Shown here one piece after another: positions 1-11,313 of a stretch of 58,816 nucleotides of DNA. The stretch comes from Saccharopolyspora rectivirgula DSM 43747 (GTDB taxonomy: Bacteria > Actinomycetota > Actinomycetes > Mycobacteriales > Pseudonocardiaceae): NCBI RefSeq assembly GCF_000497205.1, contig NZ_AYJW01000019.1, forward strand, positions 1 through 58,816. Reading direction: 5' to 3'. Every line of letters starts with the position of its first letter. Within the stretch, counting starts at the first letter, position 1. The translations under genes were made by a program, and so were the position numbers. Below the pieces are notes generated by a model. It did not search any database. It was not told the DNA's origin and was given only the letters and a program-made list of their open reading frames with translations.

Positions 1-301
1 GGAACGCCAACCACTTTAGCAGCCCCGTTTTCGGCCTCTCACAGGGGGGCATCCCCACCCCGGACACCGGAACCGACCACCGCAGCAGCCGCTCACCCCA
101 GCCAGGCTGGAGCACCACGGAAAAATTCAATTTCTCAAACCCTACCCCGAAAACCCCACCACCCGGTGGTATTTCCGGAAGCCACCGCCCGGCCCGAAAC
201 TCATCTCCTCATTCCGGCCCGCTCCGCGCTGGCACAAAACAATTTACACCCCCACCGAACACCGCCGAACACCACCCCCCACAAAACAACAAAACACCAG
301 G
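1..301. other. Intergenic stretch, no gene recognised
   Basis: No convincing gene is seen in these 301 bases. The plus strand is rich in A and C and poor in G and T, especially at 230-300, and is less GC-rich than the rest of the window. One plus frame stays open from base 1 to about 350, but its translation (rich in Pro, Thr, Ala and His) matches no family I know and it has no visible ribosome site. It is probably the region downstream of the HAD gene that follows. Confidence 0.5.
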
Positions 302-724
302 TCAACGACGCAATTCCAACTCGAATAGGATTTCCAGCTCGGTGAGCGTCGAGTCGGTGTCGCGATGGTGCACACCGACCATCCCCGCGGCCACCGCACC
401 GTCCACATTGCGCCTTTGGTCGTCCACGAACGCGCAATCGCCCGGCGCAACACCGAGCCGCGCGGCGGCGAGCCGGTAGATCTCCGGGTCCGGTTTGGCC
501 ACTCCTGCTTCCGCGGAGATCACGACCGCGTCGAACAACCCCGCGTCCACCCGTTCGTCCACCGAAGTCGCATTGGACACCAGAGCGGTGCGCACACCGC
601 TGTCGCGGATCAGCCGGACCGCGGCGACCAAGGGGAATCCGCTCGGTCCCGGTCCCGGGTCGTCGAGCACCCCGCCCCAGTCCACGAGCAAACCGCGCAA
701 CTCCACGCGCGCACCGTAGCTCAC
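302..724 (-). CDS. HAD-IA family hydrolase, cap-less short form
   Basis: A 140-residue haloacid dehalogenase-like protein, probably a cytosolic phosphatase of unknown substrate. All four HAD motifs are visible: nucleophile Asp15 in VDWGGVL, Ser50-Asn51 of motif II, Lys77 in AKPDPEIY, and the acidic pair Asp101-Asp102 in FVDDQRRN. The cap insert normally found between motifs I and II is almost absent, which makes it shorter than the usual 200 or more residues. The residue two after the nucleophile is Gly, not the Asp of many phosphatases, as in other GGV-type HAD proteins. The start is GTG with no clear ribosome site, so a start a few codons further in is possible. It is divergent from the Rv3235-family gene. 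Confidence 0.85.
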   Translation of the reverse strand: MSYGARVELRGLLVDWGGVLDDPGPGPSGFPLVAAVRLIRDSGVRTALVSNATSVDERVDAGLFDAVVISAEAGVAKPDPEIYRLAAARLGVAPGDCAFVDDQRRNVDGAVAAGMVGVHHRDTDSTLTELEILFELELRR

Positions 725-817
725 CTGTTCCGGTGCTTCCCGGCTGGAACCGACCGGATTCCCGCGGTCACCGCCTCTGTTACCGCGGAGGGCGAGACGA
801 GATCCCGGGGAGGAACG

Positions 818-1174
818 GTGACCACTTCGCTACCAGCTCGACCGCACTACGGAATCCCGGTCGCGGAACGCTCCGCGTGCGCGCTCGCGGCCAGGATCGG
901 CACCCCGATCCTGGAAGTCCTCTCCGGACGACGTCCGGTGCACCAGATCCGGGACCGGGTGTCCGGCCCGGTCGCCGGGCTGCTCGCCGCCACCCGAGCG
1001 CACACCGCGAAAAGCCCGGACTACCGGTTGCGCTCGGTGCATGCCTGCCTGGTCACCAGTCATCGGGTGGAGGCCTGCATGGTCGTCGCCACGCACAACC
1101 GGGTCCGGGCTGTCGTGCTGAGGCTGGAGCAGGAGGCCAGCCGGTGGCTGTGCACCATGCTGGCCCTGCTCTGA
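818..1174 (+). CDS. Rv3235 family protein
   Basis: A small basic protein of 118 residues that I recognise as the Rv3235 family, found beside secA across Actinobacteria; its function is unknown. The conserved core includes RRPVHQIRDRVSG, then a VHACLVTSHRVEAC region and a C-terminal VVLRLEQEASRWLCTMLALL stretch. The reading frame runs open further upstream, but the GTG at 818 has a GGGGAGGA ribosome site just before it and the earlier translation is antisense to the HAD gene. Its TGA stop at 1172-1174 directly abuts the secA stop codon at 1175, so the two genes converge with no spacer and no room for a separate terminator. Confidence 0.85.
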   Translation: MTTSLPARPHYGIPVAERSACALAARIGTPILEVLSGRRPVHQIRDRVSGPVAGLLAATRAHTAKSPDYRLRSVHACLVTSHRVEACMVVATHNRVRAVVLRLEQEASRWLCTMLALL

Positions 1175-4075
<2,901 letters not shown>

Positions 4076-4176
4076 CCGGTCGACCTCGCTAGCTGATCGT
4101 GACGCGTCCGTCACGGACGCTTTGTGGTCATGGTATTAGAGCCGGGGCCTGGAAGGCTTCTCCGGCACGGGGCGCA

Positions 4177-4220
4177 CGTGGCTGTCCCCCGCGCTCTACC
4201 GTACGCGGGGGACAGCCACG
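4177..4220 (-). terminator. Strong hairpin terminator after hpf
   Basis: A perfect 17-base-pair inverted repeat (4177-4193 with 4204-4220) around a 10-base loop. It lies 29 bases beyond the hpf stop and between hpf and the secA start. No U-run follows, which is common for terminators in high-GC Actinobacteria. It would separate hpf transcription from secA. Confidence 0.8.
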
Positions 4221-4248
4221 AGGTTGACGATTGGCACAGACTCGCCTG

Positions 4249-4905
4249 CTAGTGGGCTTGCTCGTCGAGTCTGATCAATCCGTAGTCAAACCCCTTGCGC
4301 CGGTATACCACGCTGGGTTTGCCGGACTCAGCATCGTTGAACAAGTAGAAGTCGTGACCGACGAGCTCCATCTCGTAGAGGGCCTGGTCCACCGTCATGG
4401 GGTGAGCCGGGTGCTCTTTCACCCGAACGATGCGCCCGGGCTCGTAGCTCTCCTCAGCGGAACGGCTCTGTTCTGGAACTTCTTCCGCCAGGCTCGTCTC
4501 AGCAGGTGATTCCAGGAGCGCGGTGCCCTGGCGAGCGGTGCTGCCGCCCTGCGCGGCCGCCGCTGTCGCCTCTGCCACGGAAACCGGGCTGCGCTGACCG
4601 TAATGGACCTTCCTGCGGTCAAGTTTGCGCTTGAGGCGGGTCTCCAGCCTGTTGATCGCCACGTCGAGAGCGGCGTAGAAGTCACCCGCGCTGGCTTCCG
4701 CTCGGACTGGCGCCCCTTTGCCTACCAGGGTAATTTCCACTCGCTGGCAGTTCTTGGCCTGCCTGGGGTTGCGTTCGTGGAGGAGTTCCACGTCCGCCCG
4801 GATTGCCTTTCGGTCGTACCGCTCGAGCCGGGCCAGCTTGGTGTTGACGGTCTCCCGGTAGTGCTCGGGGATCTCAACGTTGCGCCCCTTGACGACGATG
4901 TCCAT
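4249..4905 (-). CDS. hpf: Ribosome hibernation promoting factor, long form
   Basis: Long-form HPF of 218 residues, which binds 70S ribosomes in stress or stationary phase and dimerises or silences them. The N-terminal S30AE/YfiA domain covers about residues 1-105, beginning MDIVVKGRNVEIPEHY. A variable Ala/Ser/Thr-rich linker follows, then the C-terminal dimerisation domain at about 155-215 with YEPGRIVRVKEHPAHPMT and ending in the usual YGLIRL. The ATG start has GGAGGT at good spacing. The gene sits between comF and secA as in mycobacteria. A promoter candidate and an adjacent palindrome lie about 130-175 bases upstream, and a 17-bp hairpin follows the gene, so it is probably transcribed alone. 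Confidence 0.96.
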   Translation of the reverse strand: MDIVVKGRNVEIPEHYRETVNTKLARLERYDRKAIRADVELLHERNPRQAKNCQRVEITLVGKGAPVRAEASAGDFYAALDVAINRLETRLKRKLDRRKVHYGQRSPVSVAEATAAAAQGGSTARQGTALLESPAETSLAEEVPEQSRSAEESYEPGRIVRVKEHPAHPMTVDQALYEMELVGHDFYLFNDAESGKPSVVYRRKGFDYGLIRLDEQAH

Positions 4906-5033
4906 TCACGACCTCCGATTCCGAAGTAGAGGTGCGTACAGCGGCGCCGGGGCGTGAAGGCTCAGCTCACTCCGGCGCCAGGAACGTGGTCATTCCCTCC
5001 TTCCCGTCGCCCGAGCCGGCTGGAGTTACCAGC

Positions 5034-5062
5034 ACGCTAGCGTGGTTTATCTTTTTGTGACA
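5034..5062 (-). promoter_or_regulatory. Candidate sigma-A promoter for hpf
   Basis: On the minus strand TGTCAC (5057-5062) is followed after exactly 17 bases by TAGCGT (5034-5039), which fits -35 and TANNNT -10 elements. Transcription would begin near 5027 and give an hpf leader of about 120 bases. The surrounding 4906-5294 interval holds no recognisable gene. Confidence 0.4.
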
Positions 5063-5079
5063 TCCCCCACGGTGGGGGA
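5063..5079. promoter_or_regulatory. Palindrome next to the hpf -35 element
   Basis: TCCCCCAC-G-GTGGGGGA is a perfect inverted repeat with 8-base arms and a single central base, directly abutting the predicted -35 hexamer. It is too tight to be a good terminator loop and its position suits an activator or repressor operator. The binding protein is unknown. Confidence 0.4.
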
Positions 5080-5294
5080 AGTCAGACCGCCCGAAAGTGT
5101 GATGACGCTCGAAAGTCGCCGCTCCCGCGCCACGCACCGTGCCCGGTTCCCCGGCGACCGTTTCGGCAAACATCACTCTTCCGCGTCTCCTGTTGGGGCC
5201 ACGCTTGCTTCTTGGATCGCCTGCTTCCCCACTTGGGAAACGTCCCGGAAGAGGCGATGGGTTCCGAATTCGATCAGAGATGTGCTGGACCGGT

Positions 5295-5981
5295 TCAGCC
5301 GCGCGGCCCGGCGGTGGCGGTCAAGCTCAGCACCGCGCGCACCCGAACCGGAGTCGTCCGCAGCGCCCGCGAACAACTGGCGACGGTTGCCCCGGTGGTG
5401 ATGACGTCGTCCAGCAGCACGGCCTCCACCGGGCGCGCGGGCAGCCGTCCCGGGCGGAGCCGGACGTTGCCGGCGAGGTTGCGCAACCGCTGCTGCGGGT
5501 CGAGCGCGGCGGAATCGGCCGCCCGGTGCGCGATCCGCAAGCAGTCCGCCACCCGCAGCTCCCAGTCGGGCAGCTCGGCGGCGAGCTGGCGGGCCAGCCG
5601 GGTCATGTGCGAACCGCCGCGGCGGCGGGCCGCCACCGCCCGGGACGGCGCCGGGACCAGCAGCGTTCCGGGACCGAGCCGCAGCCTCGGGGCTAGGCCG
5701 ACCAACCCGACGGCCAGCTGGCGGGCCAGCGGGGCCGCCAGCTGCCGCCGACCGGACTCCTTGTAGGCCAGCACCGCGCGCCGGGCCGCCGCTCGGTAGG
5801 CGCCCAGCGCGTACATCGGCGGGCCGTCCACCACCAGCGGGCGGTGGATGCGGTGCAGCCCGCCCAGGGCGCTCGCGCACCGCTGGCACCACGCGGTCGC
5901 CGGCGCGGCGCACCCGGCGCAGTGCAGCGGCAGCAGCAGGTCGAGCACCGCGGAACCGGCTCTTCCCAGCAGATGGCGCAC
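5295..5981 (-). CDS. comF: ComF family protein (phosphoribosyltransferase fold)
   Basis: A ComFC/GntX-type protein of 228 residues. Four cysteines near the N terminus (21, 24, 32 and 35, in HCAGC and WCQRC) form the usual zinc site. The C-terminal phosphoribosyltransferase domain has the PRPP-binding loop AVLLDDVITTGATV at about 187-200. Homologues take part in DNA uptake in competent bacteria; in Actinobacteria the role is unproven. It lies 49 bases downstream of lpqB on the same strand and may be the last gene of the mtrA-mtrB-lpqB unit, as in mycobacteria (Rv3242c). Confidence 0.92.
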   Translation of the reverse strand: MRHLLGRAGSAVLDLLLPLHCAGCAAPATAWCQRCASALGGLHRIHRPLVVDGPPMYALGAYRAAARRAVLAYKESGRRQLAAPLARQLAVGLVGLAPRLRLGPGTLLVPAPSRAVAARRRGGSHMTRLARQLAAELPDWELRVADCLRIAHRAADSAALDPQQRLRNLAGNVRLRPGRLPARPVEAVLLDDVITTGATVASCSRALRTTPVRVRAVLSLTATAGPRG

Positions 5982-6030
5982 GCGGCGAGCGTGCCGGAAA
6001 CGGCGGTCCGACTCACCGGGGCGTGTCGGA

Positions 6031-7752
6031 TCAGCCCGGGTAGAACGGCAGCGAGCCGCCTCCGATGGGCACCGACAGCAGCGACCACACGTCGTCGGTG
6101 TCCGTGGCCTGCCACAGCCCGCTGCGGTCGGCGACGATCACCCGCCCGTCCGGGGCAACGGTGACCGCGTTGAGCGGCTGACCGAGGTTGGACGCGGTGT
6201 AGGCGTTCCACTGGTAGCCGTCCACGGTGACGTCGTAGACGAACCTGCTGTTGCTGTCGGTGAGCGCGACCAGGAAGTCGGCCTGCCGCCACTCGAGGCG
6301 GGTCACCTGCTGCGCACCGGGGGGCTGCAGGACGACGGGGCGCTGCAGGGTGACCTGGTCGCCGTCCTCCACCACCCCGGCCACCACGACATCACCGCCG
6401 ACCACGGCGGCCACCCGGGTACCGTCGCGGGAAACGCGCAGTTCGGCGACCGGCTGGTCGCCGGCGAGCTGGCGGCCGTCCACCCGGCCGAGCTGCCAGC
6501 CGTCGGCGGTGCGCACGGCCCGAACGATGTTCCGCCCGTCGACGACGGTCCACACCTCCGAGGAGCCGCGCCAGGTGGGTTTGCTCATGAAGCTCCCGGT
6601 CACGGGCAGTTCGGGCAGGTTCTCGCCGAACGCGCCGATCCGCAGCGCGACCCCCTCGGGGCGCCGGGTCACCGCGGCCAACCACTTGCCGTCCGGGGAC
6701 TGGCCGGCCCGCACGATGTCGAGCTCGCCGCTGCCGGCCGCCCCCGGCACCGGGTTGGCGTTGCTGTCCAGGTACACCAGCCGTTCGTCCACCACGGCGA
6801 GCCCGGGCAGGTCCGGGCGGGGCCAGAAGTCGGTCGAGTACTGCTGGACGTCGGAGGGGCGCAGGTCCTTCTTCTCCGGCAGCAGCGCGGAGCCCTCCTC
6901 CATCAACCGCACCCGCGCGCTGGACACGCTCTGCAGGGACAACACCACTTGGGCGGCGATCAACCGCCGGGTTTCCAAGCTGATGTCGCCGAGGTTGGTG
7001 AAGTTGACCTCCAGGGCCGCGTCGGGGGACTCGCTGGTGTTGGTCGTGGTGCCCACCCCCTCCGGCAGGGCGGTTTGCATCGCCCCGGTCATGCCCTTGG
7101 ACGGGCCGGCGATGAGCAGGTCGATGACCTGCCGCGGCAGCGTGCTGGTGGGCTGGGCGGGCAGGTAGCGGATGTCCGGCACCACCGCGGTGCGGCTGTG
7201 GTTGAGGAAATAGACCGGCACCGGCCGGTAGATCGATTCGAACGAGGAGCGGCTGGCGATGAGCTCCGGCGGGGGGCTGACGATGCGCCACTCCCCGTTC
7301 GGTTGCCGCTCGGTGCGCAGCTCCACCGTGTACTCCCCGGTCTCGGGGACGAAGGAGCTGTCCGGCAGCAGCCGCCCCACCTTGTCCGCCTGCAGGGTCA
7401 CCGACTGCACGCCCCGGGGCTGCGGCCCGGTCTGCGGGGTGGGGATCGTGTCGACGTTGGTCAGCAGCAGCAGGCCGGCCGGCGGGTGCCAGTCGCGTTC
7501 GGCCTTGCCGGCCAGGTGCAGGCGGGCGGCTTCGTGGTCCTTCTCCGGGGAAGCGGCCGAATCGACGAAGCTGCGCACCAGGGCGAACGGGTCGAGCCCT
7601 TCCGGGGGCGGGCTGATCTCCACGGAGGCGTTGCCCCCGTCGACCCGTTTGATGGCTTTGGGCGAGGAGTGCTCCGGGATGGACGCGCAGCCGGTGAGCA
7701 CGAGCAAGCAGGCTGCCAGTGCCAGCAGGCGGCGGAGCGACCCTGTTGTCAT
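6031..7752 (-). CDS. lpqB: Lipoprotein LpqB
   Basis: The 573-residue lipoprotein that works with the MtrAB two-component system. The N terminus is a lipoprotein signal: two Arg, a hydrophobic run, and the lipobox LTGC with lipidated Cys22. A GerMN-like domain covers roughly residues 190-320, and the C-terminal half is a beta-propeller-like LpqB domain. In mycobacteria LpqB binds the extracellular part of MtrB and modulates MtrA phosphorylation, cell-wall homeostasis and division. The ATG overlaps the mtrB TGA in an ATGA, so translation is coupled to the kinase. Confidence 0.96.
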   Translation of the reverse strand: MTTGSLRRLLALAACLLVLTGCASIPEHSSPKAIKRVDGGNASVEISPPPEGLDPFALVRSFVDSAASPEKDHEAARLHLAGKAERDWHPPAGLLLLTNVDTIPTPQTGPQPRGVQSVTLQADKVGRLLPDSSFVPETGEYTVELRTERQPNGEWRIVSPPPELIASRSSFESIYRPVPVYFLNHSRTAVVPDIRYLPAQPTSTLPRQVIDLLIAGPSKGMTGAMQTALPEGVGTTTNTSESPDAALEVNFTNLGDISLETRRLIAAQVVLSLQSVSSARVRLMEEGSALLPEKKDLRPSDVQQYSTDFWPRPDLPGLAVVDERLVYLDSNANPVPGAAGSGELDIVRAGQSPDGKWLAAVTRRPEGVALRIGAFGENLPELPVTGSFMSKPTWRGSSEVWTVVDGRNIVRAVRTADGWQLGRVDGRQLAGDQPVAELRVSRDGTRVAAVVGGDVVVAGVVEDGDQVTLQRPVVLQPPGAQQVTRLEWRQADFLVALTDSNSRFVYDVTVDGYQWNAYTASNLGQPLNAVTVAPDGRVIVADRSGLWQATDTDDVWSLLSVPIGGGSLPFYPG

Positions 7753-9506
7753 TCCTGCTCCCAGGCTTTCTCGGACAATCGCGCGGGCCCTTGGTCGCGC
7801 TGCTCGGTGTCGCCGTGGGCGGAGGTCGACTCGTCGACGTTCGTGGCCAGCAGGGCTTCGGGGGCGGCGATGCGCCTGGTGTCGGGCATGGGCAGCGGGC
7901 TGCCGGTGATCTTCTCGCCGGCCCGGCGGGGCAGGGTGAGCCGGAAGCAGGCGCCCTCGCCGGGTTCGCCCCAGGCGTCCAGGGAACCGCCGTGCAGCCG
8001 GGCGTCTTCCAAGCTGATGGACAGGCCCAGACCGGTGCCACCGGTGCGCCGGTTGCGGGAGGGATCAGCCCGCCAGAACCGGGTGAACACCAGCTCCGCT
8101 TCGCCCGGGTTCAGGCCGACCCCGTAGTCGCGGACGGCCACGGCGACGGCGGACTTGCTGCTGCCGAAGCGGATCTCGACCGGGCCGCCTTCGGCGTGGT
8201 CGATGGCGTTGGCGACCAGGTTGCGCATGATCCGCTGCACTCGTCTGGCGTCGGCGGTGATGCTGAACTGCTCCTCCGGGACCTCCGCGTCGTCCTTGAC
8301 GGGCCGGATGATGCGCAGTTCCACCCCGCTGCTGTCGGCGATGGCGCGCAGCGATTCGACGGCTTGGGTGGTGATCTCGATCAGGTTGATCGTTTCCTTG
8401 GAGAGCTCGGCGACGCCCGCGTCGAGCCGCGAGATCTCCAGCAGGTCGGCCAGCAGGGCTTCGAAGCGGTCGAGCTCGTCGACGAGCAGCTCGGTGGAGC
8501 GGGACAGGCCGGGCGGGAACTCCTCCCGGGAGGCGTGCAGCACGTCCGCGGCCATCCGGACGGTGGTCAGCGGGGTGCGCAGCTCGTGGGAGACGTCGGA
8601 GGTGAACCGCCGCTGCAGCTGCCCGAACTCCTCGAGCTGGGTGATCTGCTGCTTGAGGCTGTCGGCCATTTCGTTGAACGACTCGGCCAGCCTGGCCACG
8701 TCGTCCTCCCCGATCACCCGCATCCGCTTGTCCAGGTCGCCGCGGGCCAGCTGTTCGGCGATGCGGGCGGCTTGCCGCACCGGGCGCACCACCTGCCGGG
8801 TCACCAGGCTCGTGATGGCTCCCAGCAGCACCAGCAGCACCACCCCGCCGATGAGCAGGGTGCTCTGCACCACGCTGAGGGTGCGCTGCTCGGCGGTGAG
8901 CGGGAACAGCAGGTAGGCCTGCAGCGGCCGGGTCGCGGTGTCCACCGGGGTGCCGACCGCGAGCATGGTGATCGGTTCGTGGTTGCGCACCACGGTGGTG
9001 ATCTGGGTGGCGAGCTGTCCTTTTTCGACGAACCGGCGCAGCTCCTGGGGGACGTCCTCGACCGGGCCCGCCGAGGACTGCTGGTCCGCGGTGGCGTGCC
9101 CGTCGACGAGCACGGGGTCGAAGGCACCGGCCACGGTTTCGGTGGTGGACTGGCCGGAAGCCGAAGTGGTGAGCCGGTTCAGCGCGGCCTGCAGTTGTTC
9201 CGAGACGCGGCCGGAGTTCGGGTCCACCGCGATGAGTTCCCGCTCCAGGGTGGGCAGGCTGTATTCGGCTTGGGTGATGGCCGCGCGCTCCTTGGCCGCC
9301 ACCAGCTGGGAGGTGATCTGCCACTGCAGCACCATGCAGAGCGCGAAGACCACGGCGAGGGACAGCGCGAGCGTGCTGACGACGATGCGCAGCTGCATGG
9401 AACGGCGCCACAGCGATTCGAACTGGCGCCACTTGTGCGCGGCCAACTCGCGGACACGGCCCACCGAACGCCACACTTCGCGTCCTCGACGTGTCCACAT
9501 GCTCAC
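7749..9506 (-). CDS. mtrB: Sensor histidine kinase MtrB
   Basis: Membrane histidine kinase of the MtrAB system, 585 residues. One membrane segment lies at about residues 40-62 and a second at about 218-240; between them is the extracytoplasmic sensor region. HAMP, HisKA and HATPase_c domains follow. The phosphorylated histidine is about His307 in DVSHELRTPLTT; the N box is NLVANAIDHAEGG and the G boxes are DYGVGL and GGTGLGLSI. The C-terminal tail after the catalytic domain is acidic and polar. It phosphorylates MtrA and in mycobacteria localises to the septum. The gene follows mtrA after 91 bases and is coupled to lpqB. Confidence 0.97.
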   Translation of the reverse strand: MSMWTRRGREVWRSVGRVRELAAHKWRQFESLWRRSMQLRIVVSTLALSLAVVFALCMVLQWQITSQLVAAKERAAITQAEYSLPTLERELIAVDPNSGRVSEQLQAALNRLTTSASGQSTTETVAGAFDPVLVDGHATADQQSSAGPVEDVPQELRRFVEKGQLATQITTVVRNHEPITMLAVGTPVDTATRPLQAYLLFPLTAEQRTLSVVQSTLLIGGVVLLVLLGAITSLVTRQVVRPVRQAARIAEQLARGDLDKRMRVIGEDDVARLAESFNEMADSLKQQITQLEEFGQLQRRFTSDVSHELRTPLTTVRMAADVLHASREEFPPGLSRSTELLVDELDRFEALLADLLEISRLDAGVAELSKETINLIEITTQAVESLRAIADSSGVELRIIRPVKDDAEVPEEQFSITADARRVQRIMRNLVANAIDHAEGGPVEIRFGSSKSAVAVAVRDYGVGLNPGEAELVFTRFWRADPSRNRRTGGTGLGLSISLEDARLHGGSLDAWGEPGEGACFRLTLPRRAGEKITGSPLPMPDTRRIAAPEALLATNVDESTSAHGDTEQRDQGPARLSEKAWEQE

Positions 9507-9597
9507 GGCAACCGTCCCTCCGCGGCCACCTCTTCACGGTCTGCGGGGTTCGCAGCGCCCGCCCCGATCGGGCAGGCGCTGCGGCGCAGTGGTTCTA

Positions 9598-10284
9598 TCA
9601 CGGCGGGCCGGCCTTGTAGCCGACACCGCGGACGGTGAGCACGATCTCGGGTCGCTCCGGGTCTCGCTCGACTTTGGACCGCAGTCGCTGGACGTGCACG
9701 TTGACCAGCCTGGTGTCCGCTGCGTGCCGGTAGCCCCAGACCTGTTCGAGCAGCACTTCCCGGGTGAAGACCTGGCGGGGCTTGCGGGCCAGCGCCACCA
9801 GCAGGTCGAACTCCAGCGGAGTCAGTTGGATCGGCTGGCCGTCGCGGGTGACTTCGTGCCCCGGGACGTCGATGGTGATGTCGCCGATGGTGAGGATCTC
9901 AGCGGGTTCGGCGTCGGTGCGACGCAAACGGGCACGCAGCCGGGCGACGAGCTCTTTGGGTTTGAACGGTTTGACGACGTAGTCGTCGGCACCGGATTCG
10001 AGGCCGAGCACGACATCGACCGTGTCGCTCTTGGCGGTCAACATCACGATCGGCACCACGGACTCGCTGCGGATGGCCTTGCAGACGTCGATGCCGTTCA
10101 TCCCGGGCAGCATGAGGTCCAGCAGAACCAGGTCTGGCTTGAGCTCCCGGAGGGCAGGCAGCGCCTTGGTGCCGTCACTGACTACGGCGGTCTCGAACCC
10201 CTCTCCCCGGAGCACGATGGTCAGCATTTCGGCCAGAGCCGGATCATCGTCCACCACGAGCACGCGTGCCTTCATGCCCAACAT
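9598..10284 (-). CDS. mtrA: Response regulator MtrA
   Basis: OmpR-family regulator of 228 residues, essential in many mycobacteria, where it controls cell-wall hydrolases, dnaA and ripA. The receiver domain has Asp11-Asp14 acidic residues, the phosphoacceptor Asp56 in LLDLMLPGMNG, and Lys in VKPFKPKEL; the winged-helix DNA-binding domain includes LTPLEFDLLVALARKPRQVF and ends GVGYKAGPP. The start MLGMKARVLVVDDD at 10284 matches the length and spacing of M. tuberculosis MtrA; the next ATG (10275) is possible. The frame runs open upstream over thousands of bases, but that part is antisense shadow. No strong ribosome site is visible. Confidence 0.97.
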   Translation of the reverse strand: MLGMKARVLVVDDDPALAEMLTIVLRGEGFETAVVSDGTKALPALRELKPDLVLLDLMLPGMNGIDVCKAIRSESVVPIVMLTAKSDTVDVVLGLESGADDYVVKPFKPKELVARLRARLRRTDAEPAEILTIGDITIDVPGHEVTRDGQPIQLTPLEFDLLVALARKPRQVFTREVLLEQVWGYRHAADTRLVNVHVQRLRSKVERDPERPEIVLTVRGVGYKAGPP

Positions 10285-10353
10285 GGTTGCACTTGTCACT
10301 CGTAAGCTGTGCATCCACCCGCTAATCGTCACCGCAGGTCGCGGCGGATGCGG

Positions 10354-10383
10354 CTGTTCGGCGCAGTGGTGACGGCCGAACAG
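10354..10383. promoter_or_regulatory. Hairpin between tmk and mtrA
   Basis: A perfect 9-bp inverted repeat (10354-10362 with 10375-10383, CTGTTCGGC and its complement) around a 12-base loop in the 217-base gap between tmk and mtrA. It could end tmk transcription or form part of the mtrA leader or operator. The sequence alone does not decide. Confidence 0.4.
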
Positions 10384-10476
10384 AGCAGCCGTTGAGCTGG
10401 GAAAACACCGTTGCTCCCGACTCCGGGGCTGGCTGGTCGGAGGCGGTGCGCGGCGCAGCGGGGCACCTCGGACGAA

Positions 10477-10511
10477 CACTTCCGGTGTCCGCCCGATCAC
10501 TTCAGGTGTCC
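10477..10511. repeat. Short direct repeat at the tmk stop codon
   Basis: CACTTCCGGTGTCC (10477-10490) and CACTTCAGGTGTCC (10498-10511) match at 13 of 14 bases with a 21-base period, two helical turns. The second copy covers the last codons and stop of tmk. It may be a small tandem duplication or a tandem binding site. Confidence 0.5.
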
Positions 10512-11149
10512 AGCAGGTGCTGCTCGACCAGCGCAGCGGAGTTGGGCTGACCGGCCCCGTCCACCGTGGTCCAGGGAGACCACCAGTGCGCTGCGGCCAG
10601 CTGCCGGTACACCTGGCCGCAGCGCTGCTGCAGGTCCGCGTCGGACTCGAAGTTGTCGCGGCGCCGGTGCTGTTCGGTCCGCTCCCGGTGCTGCGCTCGG
10701 CCGGCCGCGACGTCGACCGGGACGTCCAACAGGATTTGCAGGTCCGGCCGGGGCAGGCCGAAGCGTTCGACCTCCAGCTGCCGCACCCACTCGACGAATT
10801 CGCCGTCGGCGCCCTGGTGCAGGCGGGCGGCACCGTAGGCGGCGTTGGAGGCGACGTAGCGGTCGAGGAGGACGACGTCGCTGGATTCGATCGCGCGCCG
10901 CAGGTCCTCGATCGCGCCGCGGCGGTCGAGCGCGTACAGGACGGCCATGCCGTACACCGAGCTGCCGAGGTCGCCGTGCTGGCCGTGCAGCGCTTCGGCG
11001 ACGAGTTCGGCGTGCACGTCCTGCGCGTAGCGGGGGAAGGCAGCGCGGGTGACGCTGCGCCCGCGGCGCCCCAGTTCCTGTTCCAGGCCGTTGGCCAGGG
11101 TTCGCTTTCCGGCGCCGTCGAGTCCTTCGATGACCACGAGTCGTCCCAC
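10502..11149 (-). CDS. tmk: Thymidylate kinase
   Basis: dTMP kinase, making dTDP from dTMP and ATP for DNA synthesis; 215 residues. The P-loop is EGLDGAGKRT at residues 8-17, with Lys15. The dTMP-binding region has LLDRYVASNAAYGA, and PDLQILLDVPVDVA follows the family pattern. A lid-like basic stretch (HRERTEQHRRRDNFE) is present. The GTG start at 11149 gives the usual MGRLVVIEGLDGAGK beginning; upstream in-frame sequence is not coding. It precedes mtrA on the same strand with a 217-base gap, the same order as Rv3247c-Rv3246c. The sahH gene expected upstream in mycobacteria is not here. Confidence 0.95.
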   Translation of the reverse strand: MGRLVVIEGLDGAGKRTLANGLEQELGRRGRSVTRAAFPRYAQDVHAELVAEALHGQHGDLGSSVYGMAVLYALDRRGAIEDLRRAIESSDVVLLDRYVASNAAYGAARLHQGADGEFVEWVRQLEVERFGLPRPDLQILLDVPVDVAAGRAQHRERTEQHRRRDNFESDADLQQRCGQVYRQLAAAHWWSPWTTVDGAGQPNSAALVEQHLLDT

Positions 11150-11313
11150 GGGCCACGACGGTATCTCAGGCGGTTGAGCGCTTCCCGCGGCAGTCCGCCG
11201 CGCTGCGCGGGCGGGAGCGAAGCGGTCACAATCGCGCCGACAAGATCGCGAGGGCGCGCTCGGCGGGGGAGAATCAGCAGCGCCGTAACGATCTGAGCCG
11301 GTAGGGAGGGCCA

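Noticed and set aside
1-350. Open plus frame from the window edge as the end of a truncated gene
   Set aside because: The residues match no family, the composition follows a local A/C bias, and the end overlaps the HAD gene antisense.
5848-9638. Long plus-strand frames (759 and 639 codons) across comF, lpqB and mtrB
   Set aside because: They lie antisense to clearly recognised genes and their composition is typical of complementary-strand shadows in GC-rich DNA.
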